Program-made: the position numbers and the translations under genes | Notes under the pieces: generated by a model | What the model saw: only the letters and a program-made list of their open reading frames with translations | Database searches by the model: none | Told to the model about the DNA's origin: nothing | Assembly (NCBI GenBank): GCA_902766185.1 | Contig: CACXCQ010000023.1 | Location: forward strand, 1-9,193 | Origin: an uncultured Eubacteriales bacterium | Lineage (GTDB): Bacteria; Bacillota; Clostridia; Peptostreptococcales; Anaerovoracaceae | Direction of reading: 5' to 3' | DNA length: 9,193 nucleotides | Shown: positions 6,662 through 9,193 of the stretch, one piece after another | Layout: every line of letters begins with the position of its first letter | How positions within the stretch are numbered: the first letter of the stretch is position 1

Positions 6662-7612
6662 ATGCAACTATCGATGGCCATCGTTCAATTACTTATACTG
6701 GCAGGAGGATTCGTCCTTCTGATCAAAGGAGCGGACTTCTTTGTCAAAGGCGCGTCCGGCATCGCCCGCAAATTCGGGGTGCCGCAGATCGTCATTGGCC
6801 TTACAGTGGTCGCTCTCGGCACAAGCGCGCCGGAAGCGGCGGTGAGCATCAGCGCGGCTGTCTCCGGGAACGCGGAGATCACCATCGGCAATCTTCTTGG
6901 AAGCAATATCATCAATATTTTCGTCATCCTCGGGATCACTGCCCTGGTCGCGCCCATCGTCGTTGACCGTAGCGCCGTAAAGGTCGATATGCCTTTCATG
7001 CTCGGCGTCTCGCTTCTCGTCCTTCCGCTGGGCCTTGTCGGCAACTCCCTGAACCGCTGGGAAGGCATTCTTATGCTGGTGATCTTCTCCGGATACATGG
7101 TCTATCTGTTCCGGCAGGCGCTGAAGAACAGAGATGAGGAAGGGGAGAACCGTCCTACCTACGGACAGGGTAACGCGTGGATGATCTTCTGGACACTTCT
7201 CGGCCTTGCGATGATCGTTGCCGGCAGTAAACTGACGGTCTACGCTGCCACGGAGATCGCTCTCGATCTTGGAGTCAGCCAGAGAATGATCGCTCTGACC
7301 GTCGTCGCTTTCGGAACATCCCTTCCGGAGCTGGTGACCTCAGTCACCGCCGCCAGAAGAGGAAACACCGGCATCGCTATCGGCAACATCGTCGGCAGCA
7401 ACATTTTCAATCTTCTTTTCGTAGGGGGCATCACCGCAACGATCACTCCGGTGGCCTACATCACACCGTTCGCGTACGATACCGCCGTCTCTGCCTTTGC
7501 GGCACTCATGCTGTGGTTCTTCGCCCTGAAATTCGGTAAGCTGGACAGGGTGAGCGGAGCCCTGATGGTGCTCTGTTACGCCGGATATTTCGCCTGGATA
7601 CTGCTGAAATAG
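6662..7612 (+). CDS. CaCA-family cation antiporter (YrbG/CaxA-like), predicted Mn2+ exporter
   Basis: 316 aa from the ATG at 6662, the normal size for bacterial YrbG-type sodium/calcium exchangers. It shows the family's inverted repeat: alpha-1 GLTVVALGTSAPE (46-58) with GNLLGSNIINIF (76-87), and alpha-2 ALTVVAFGTSLPE (211-223) with GNIVGSNIFNLLF (241-253). The ion-binding glutamates E58 and E223 are present. About ten membrane segments and a short charged central loop (about 151-170) fit a 5+5 topology. The start is set by AGGTG at 6652-6656, 5 nt upstream; an earlier in-frame GTG at 6632 lies inside the terminator hairpin and is rejected. Family members are usually annotated as Ca2+/Na+ antiporters. 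The Mn riboswitch upstream suggests that Mn2+ is the relevant substrate here. It is transcribed alone. No clear terminator follows. Confidence 0.92.
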   Translation: MQLSMAIVQLLILAGGFVLLIKGADFFVKGASGIARKFGVPQIVIGLTVVALGTSAPEAAVSISAAVSGNAEITIGNLLGSNIINIFVILGITALVAPIVVDRSAVKVDMPFMLGVSLLVLPLGLVGNSLNRWEGILMLVIFSGYMVYLFRQALKNRDEEGENRPTYGQGNAWMIFWTLLGLAMIVAGSKLTVYAATEIALDLGVSQRMIALTVVAFGTSLPELVTSVTAARRGNTGIAIGNIVGSNIFNLLFVGGITATITPVAYITPFAYDTAVSAFAALMLWFFALKFGKLDRVSGALMVLCYAGYFAWILLK

Positions 7613-7659
7613 CGGTTTCCGGAGGATTCCCGGTAATTAGTTTCCATGTTCGCCTACTG

Positions 7660-7673
7660 CGAACAAATGTTTC
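7660..7673 (+). promoter_or_regulatory. LexA (SOS) box 1, perfect consensus
   Basis: CGAACAAATGTTTC matches CGAACRNRYGTTYC at all 14 positions. It lies 10 bp upstream of the -35 element of the LysM gene promoter. A lone GTTCG half-site sits just before it (7648-7652). Confidence 0.85.
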
Positions 7674-7683
7674 TAAAATTCTA

Positions 7684-7712
7684 TTGACAGCGAACACATA
7701 TTCTGATACCAT
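7684..7712 (+). promoter_or_regulatory. SOS promoter of the LysM gene
   Basis: Perfect -35 TTGACA (7684-7689), 17-nt spacer, -10 TACCAT (7707-7712) preceded by TGA to form an extended -10 (7704-7712). Predicted start is near 7719. LexA box 2 fills the spacer, and box 3 lies just downstream of the start, a layout suited to tight repression. Confidence 0.8.
7691..7704 (+). promoter_or_regulatory. LexA (SOS) box 2, imperfect
   Basis: CGAACACATATTCT keeps a perfect left half CGAAC and a degraded right half (two mismatches to CGAACRNRYGTTYC). It lies between the -35 and -10, so bound LexA would block RNA polymerase directly. Confidence 0.65.
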
Positions 7713-7729
7713 TGTCTCACACCAAGAAA

Positions 7730-7743
7730 AGAACAAACGTTTA
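7730..7743 (+). promoter_or_regulatory. LexA (SOS) box 3
   Basis: AGAACAAACGTTTA: the 12-base core GAACRNRYGTTY is perfect and only the two outermost bases differ. It lies about 11-25 bp downstream of the predicted transcription start and overlaps a 17-bp palindrome (7738-7754). Confidence 0.7.
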
Positions 7744-7754
7744 TCGGATAAACG
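7738..7754. repeat. 17-bp perfect inverted repeat in the 5' leader of the LysM gene
   Basis: CGTTTATC-G-GATAAACG: two perfect 8-bp arms around one base. In RNA it could form a 6-bp stem with a 5-nt loop. It shares its left arm with LexA box 3 but is longer and differently centred, so it may be a second operator or a leader hairpin. Confidence 0.5.
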
Positions 7755-7798
7755 ACAGGTAAGGGGAGAGATCTCCATTGAGAAAGTGAGGCATCGGA

Positions 7799-8158
7799 AT
7801 GAACAGGAACAGAGCAGCGCTTACCGTCAAGACCAGGACCAGATCAGGCAGGACCATCAGAAGAAGAACCCGCGTGAAGTCCAGATTCAGATTTGTCGCG
7901 TTTCTGATCATCGTCATCGGGATCACCGTGGGAGCATTTGGATTCGTCACCGGCATGGATGAATCCACAGCATCCGTCACTGAGGATTATATCAGCTATA
8001 CCGTAGATCCCGGAGATACGCTGTGGGACATCGCTGGTAATTATAACCATAGCAATACAGATGTCCGCAAGGTGGTTCACGCCATCTGTAAGATCAACGA
8101 TATCCAGGCCGGAGATCTTCAGCCTGGAATGGTACTGACCATACCGACAGATCTGTAA
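7799..8158 (+). CDS. YneA-like LysM membrane protein, predicted SOS cell-division inhibitor
   Basis: 119 aa. Residues 1-31 are very basic (13 Arg/Lys), one membrane segment follows at about 32-51, then a short Ser/Thr/Glu linker and a C-terminal LysM domain (about 66-115: YTVDPGDTLWDIAGNY ... LQPGMVLTIP). LysM binds peptidoglycan glycan strands, so the protein should sit in the membrane with LysM outside. In Bacillus subtilis the SOS protein YneA has the same parts (one TM plus LysM) and delays septation after DNA damage. Three LexA boxes around the promoter here support the same role, though the N-terminus is longer and more basic than I recall for YneA. The ATG at 7799 has GTGAGG (7786-7791) 7 nt upstream; the frame is closed by a TGA at 7787. 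lexA itself is not in the window. Confidence 0.85.
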   Translation: MNRNRAALTVKTRTRSGRTIRRRTRVKSRFRFVAFLIIVIGITVGAFGFVTGMDESTASVTEDYISYTVDPGDTLWDIAGNYNHSNTDVRKVVHAICKINDIQAGDLQPGMVLTIPTDL

Positions 8159-8170
8159 ACGGATCTGTAA
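8147..8170 (+). repeat. 12-bp tandem duplication across the LysM stop codon
   Basis: ACAGATCTGTAA (8147-8158) is followed directly by ACGGATCTGTAA (8159-8170), 11 of 12 identical and in phase. It repeats the last codons T-D-L plus the stop, giving a second in-frame TAA. It looks like a small slippage duplication. Confidence 0.7.
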
Positions 8171-8258
8171 GAAAACGATATGAGACCGATCAACAGATTT
8201 GCCTCTGACCGGTAATCATATATTGAGCAGAAAACTCCCGTAAACCAAAATTCTGCAA
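8171..8258. other. non-coding stretch, nothing recognised
   Basis: No ORF with an RBS is seen. A GCAGAA (8227-8232) / TTCTGC (8251-8256) pairing could form a weak stem with an 18-nt loop before the terminator. This is the first part of the 312-bp gene-free convergent region 8159-8470. The rest holds two terminators and, at 8393-8470, nothing further that I recognise. Confidence 0.4.
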
Positions 8259-8320
8259 GATCAAATTCCTCCAGTAGCAATCGCTGGGGGAATTTGATTA
8301 TTTATTATATTATTTATTTT
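8259..8320 (+). terminator. strong intrinsic terminator after the LysM gene
   Basis: A stem of 16 bp, 8260-8275 with 8283-8298 (ATCAAATTCCTCCAG... with ...CTGGGGGAATTTGAT; a few G-U pairs), loop of 7 nt, followed by a long T/A-rich tract TTATTTATTATATTATTTATTTT. It ends the LysM transcript about 100 bp after its stop. Confidence 0.85.
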
Positions 8321-8345
8321 CGGAAGTGAAGAGTTGAAATAAGAA

Positions 8346-8391
8346 ATGTAAAAACGCCCGGAACCGTTGAAAGTACTGGTTCGGGGCGTTT
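8346..8391 (-). terminator. intrinsic terminator of the minus-strand larC-DMT unit
   Basis: On the minus strand, AAACGCCC-c-GAACC (8391-8378) pairs with GGTTC-c-GGGCGTTT (8365-8352), leaving one internal mismatch and a 12-nt loop, followed by TTTTT and an AT-rich stretch (below 8354). It lies 80 bp past the transporter stop and faces the LysM terminator. Confidence 0.8.
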
Positions 8392-8470
8392 CGGGGCCAA
8401 ACCCCTCCATCTCTTCCCAAAATTATGATTATCGGAATAGTTGTAATTCTCTCCTCCTCGGCCAGAAGAT

Positions 8471-8932
8471 CTATTTGATCGATAGCTTGACCAGCACTAC
8501 CCCGGCCACAAGGAAAACGATCCCCAGGATCTTGACCCAGTTAATGGGTTCATGCTCCAGCCCCAGCCATCCATAATGCGCCGCCAGCGTCGCTATGATC
8601 ATCTGCACCGACACGGTGATCGACGCAGTCATCACCGGTCCTATCCTGGTTATGCAAAACACCGTAAACGCCAGGATGATGATCCCGCAGATACCGGCCA
8701 GTATGTAGAACTTGGGGATCTGGGCTGCTCCCCCTCCTCTGAGGGTCGCGAAACGGTCGTTGATAAAGCAGATACACAATACAATGGATATAGATACCGA
8801 CAGACTGCACAGAGCCGCATACCACATGCTCCCTGTGAACTTCGCCACATTGGTGTTGAAGATCGGCTGTATGGCCAGACATGTACCGATCAGCACAGCC
8901 AGGAAGATCGGCAGAATGTATTTCATTACCAT
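8471..8932 (-). CDS. small DMT-family transporter (DUF606 / YdcZ type)
   Basis: 153 aa from the ATG at 8932. Five hydrophobic segments (about 4-22, 34-55, 71-88, 92-115, 131-150) and the block AIQPIFNTNVAKFTGSMWYAALCSLSVS fit the short DUF606 branch of the drug/metabolite transporter superfamily, whose members are about 140-150 aa and often work as pairs or dimers. The substrate is unknown. An alternative TTG at 8938 and a further ATG at 8926 exist, but GGAG at 8940-8943 is 7 nt from 8932 and decides for it. The gene begins 35 bp after larC on the same strand and is ended by the terminator at 8346-8391, so the two are probably co-transcribed. A link between transport and nickel-cofactor synthesis is possible but not shown. 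Confidence 0.85.
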   Translation of the reverse strand: MVMKYILPIFLAVLIGTCLAIQPIFNTNVAKFTGSMWYAALCSLSVSISIVLCICFINDRFATLRGGGAAQIPKFYILAGICGIIILAFTVFCITRIGPVMTASITVSVQMIIATLAAHYGWLGLEHEPINWVKILGIVFLVAGVVLVKLSIK

Positions 8933-8939
8933 TTTCAAA

Positions 8940-8943
8940 CTCC
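8940..8943 (-). promoter_or_regulatory. ribosome binding site of the DMT transporter
   Basis: GGAG on the minus strand. Spacing is 7 nt to the ATG at 8932, but only 1 nt to the upstream TTG at 8938, so it selects the ATG. Confidence 0.6.
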
Positions 8944-8967
8944 AGTCTATAAGCGGGTCTCAATCGG

Positions 8968-9193
8968 TCACTCTTCGTAGAGTCCTGCCATCAGGCCGTG
9001 CTCCGTAAAGGATCTTGCCCCCTTCGCCTCCGATTCGCGAACAGGTGTTCCCTCTGGCCGGTTTCCGGTCACGGCGCCGATGCCGATGATCATCGCCAGC
9101 CCGGACGGAGTCACCATTTCGCCCTCGTGCTCCGTCTGACGATAGCTGAGAGTACAATCATCCAGCATTGCCTTAACGGCCGGCACAGGGACG
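8968..9193 (-). CDS. larC: LarC-type nickel-pincer cofactor protein, 3' part (5' end outside window)
   Basis: The frame is open to the window edge; 74 codons are visible. VPVPAVKAMLDDCTLSY (9192-9142) and HEGEMVTPSGLAMI match the conserved LarC stretch VPxPAVxxLL ... EGELVTPTGAAI, and the end, KGARSFTEHGLMAGLYEE, resembles the G-x-G-x-R-x-F ... N-x-L-R-A-x-L tail of the LarC first domain. LarC inserts nickel, with CTP hydrolysis, into the pyridinium dithiocarboxylate precursor made by LarB and LarE; the cofactor serves lactate racemase and related enzymes. The frame stops at 8968, and the next DNA encodes a transporter, so the second LarC domain (LarC2) is not attached. Divergence from the usual TPTGAA to TPSGLA is notable. 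The apparent GTG start at 9186 is internal. Assignment is from recalled motifs. Confidence 0.72.
   Translation of the reverse strand, partial: VPVPAVKAMLDDCTLSYRQTEHEGEMVTPSGLAMIIGIGAVTGNRPEGTPVRESEAKGARSFTEHGLMAGLYEE
9038..9051. promoter_or_regulatory. LexA-box match inside larC
   Basis: CGAACAGGTGTTCC fits CGAACRNRYGTTYC at all 14 positions. It is within larC coding sequence, about 106 bp upstream of the minus-strand DMT transporter start. I find no good promoter next to it. It may be a chance match or a real intragenic operator. Confidence 0.35.

Noticed and set aside
6559..6966. 135-codon plus-strand frame beginning inside the riboswitch
   Set aside because: It starts within the aptamer, crosses the terminator, and overlaps the antiporter in another frame with no recognisable protein features.
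7612..7640. CCGG-7nt-CCGG hairpin after the antiporter as a terminator
   Set aside because: Only 4 bp of stem and no T-run follow.
7684..7962. 92-codon plus-strand frame overlapping the LysM promoter and gene start
   Set aside because: It begins inside the promoter, lacks an RBS and reads the LysM gene out of frame.
8550..8963. 137-codon minus-strand frame overlapping the DMT transporter, considered as a frameshifted LarC2
   Set aside because: Its translation does not resemble LarC2 and is an out-of-frame reading of the transporter gene, whose own frame is hydrophobic and matches DUF606.

Overview
The window looks like a chromosome segment from a Gram-positive Clostridia-type Bacillota, probably Lachnospiraceae-like. 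This is an inference from four things: the mutL-miaA order followed downstream by the methionine gamma-lyase-like ynbB gene, strong AAGGAG-type ribosome binding sites, Bacillus-type LexA (SOS) boxes, and a Gram-positive YneA-like LysM protein. Coding GC is moderately high, with AT-rich intergenic stretches. No phage, IS, CRISPR, tRNA or rRNA is visible.

Layout. Positions 1-6434 (+) form a tight run of six genes: the 3' end of mutL (endonuclease-type mismatch repair protein), miaA (tRNA dimethylallyltransferase), a tyrosine recombinase of the Xer type, a secreted GLUG-repeat beta-helix protein, a PLP enzyme of the YnbB / methionine gamma-lyase-like family, and a TVP38/TMEM64 membrane protein. 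Gene ends nearly touch or overlap from miaA onward, so co-transcription is likely. A possible internal promoter lies in the AT-rich end of miaA.

Positions 6435-7612 (+) hold a complete regulatory unit: a promoter, a yybP-ykoY-type manganese riboswitch aptamer, an overlapping intrinsic terminator, and a CaCA-family (YrbG/CaxA-like) cation antiporter. The terminator reuses the 3' strand of aptamer stem P1, so ligand binding should permit read-through. This points to Mn2+ export rather than calcium export for the antiporter.

Positions 7613-8158 (+) hold an SOS-controlled unit. One perfect and two near-perfect LexA boxes surround a promoter with an extended -10. It drives a small membrane-anchored LysM protein of the YneA type, a predicted damage-induced cell-division inhibitor. 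A strong terminator follows, and a second terminator facing the other way ends the minus-strand unit.

Positions 8471-9193 (-) carry the end of larC (nickel-pincer cofactor synthesis) followed by a small DUF606/YdcZ-type DMT transporter, ended by the convergent terminator.

I see no clearly unprecedented multi-gene system. The strongest observations are the Mn riboswitch/terminator in front of a CaCA antiporter, the LexA operator cluster in front of the LysM gene, and the GLUG surface protein lodged in a housekeeping operon.
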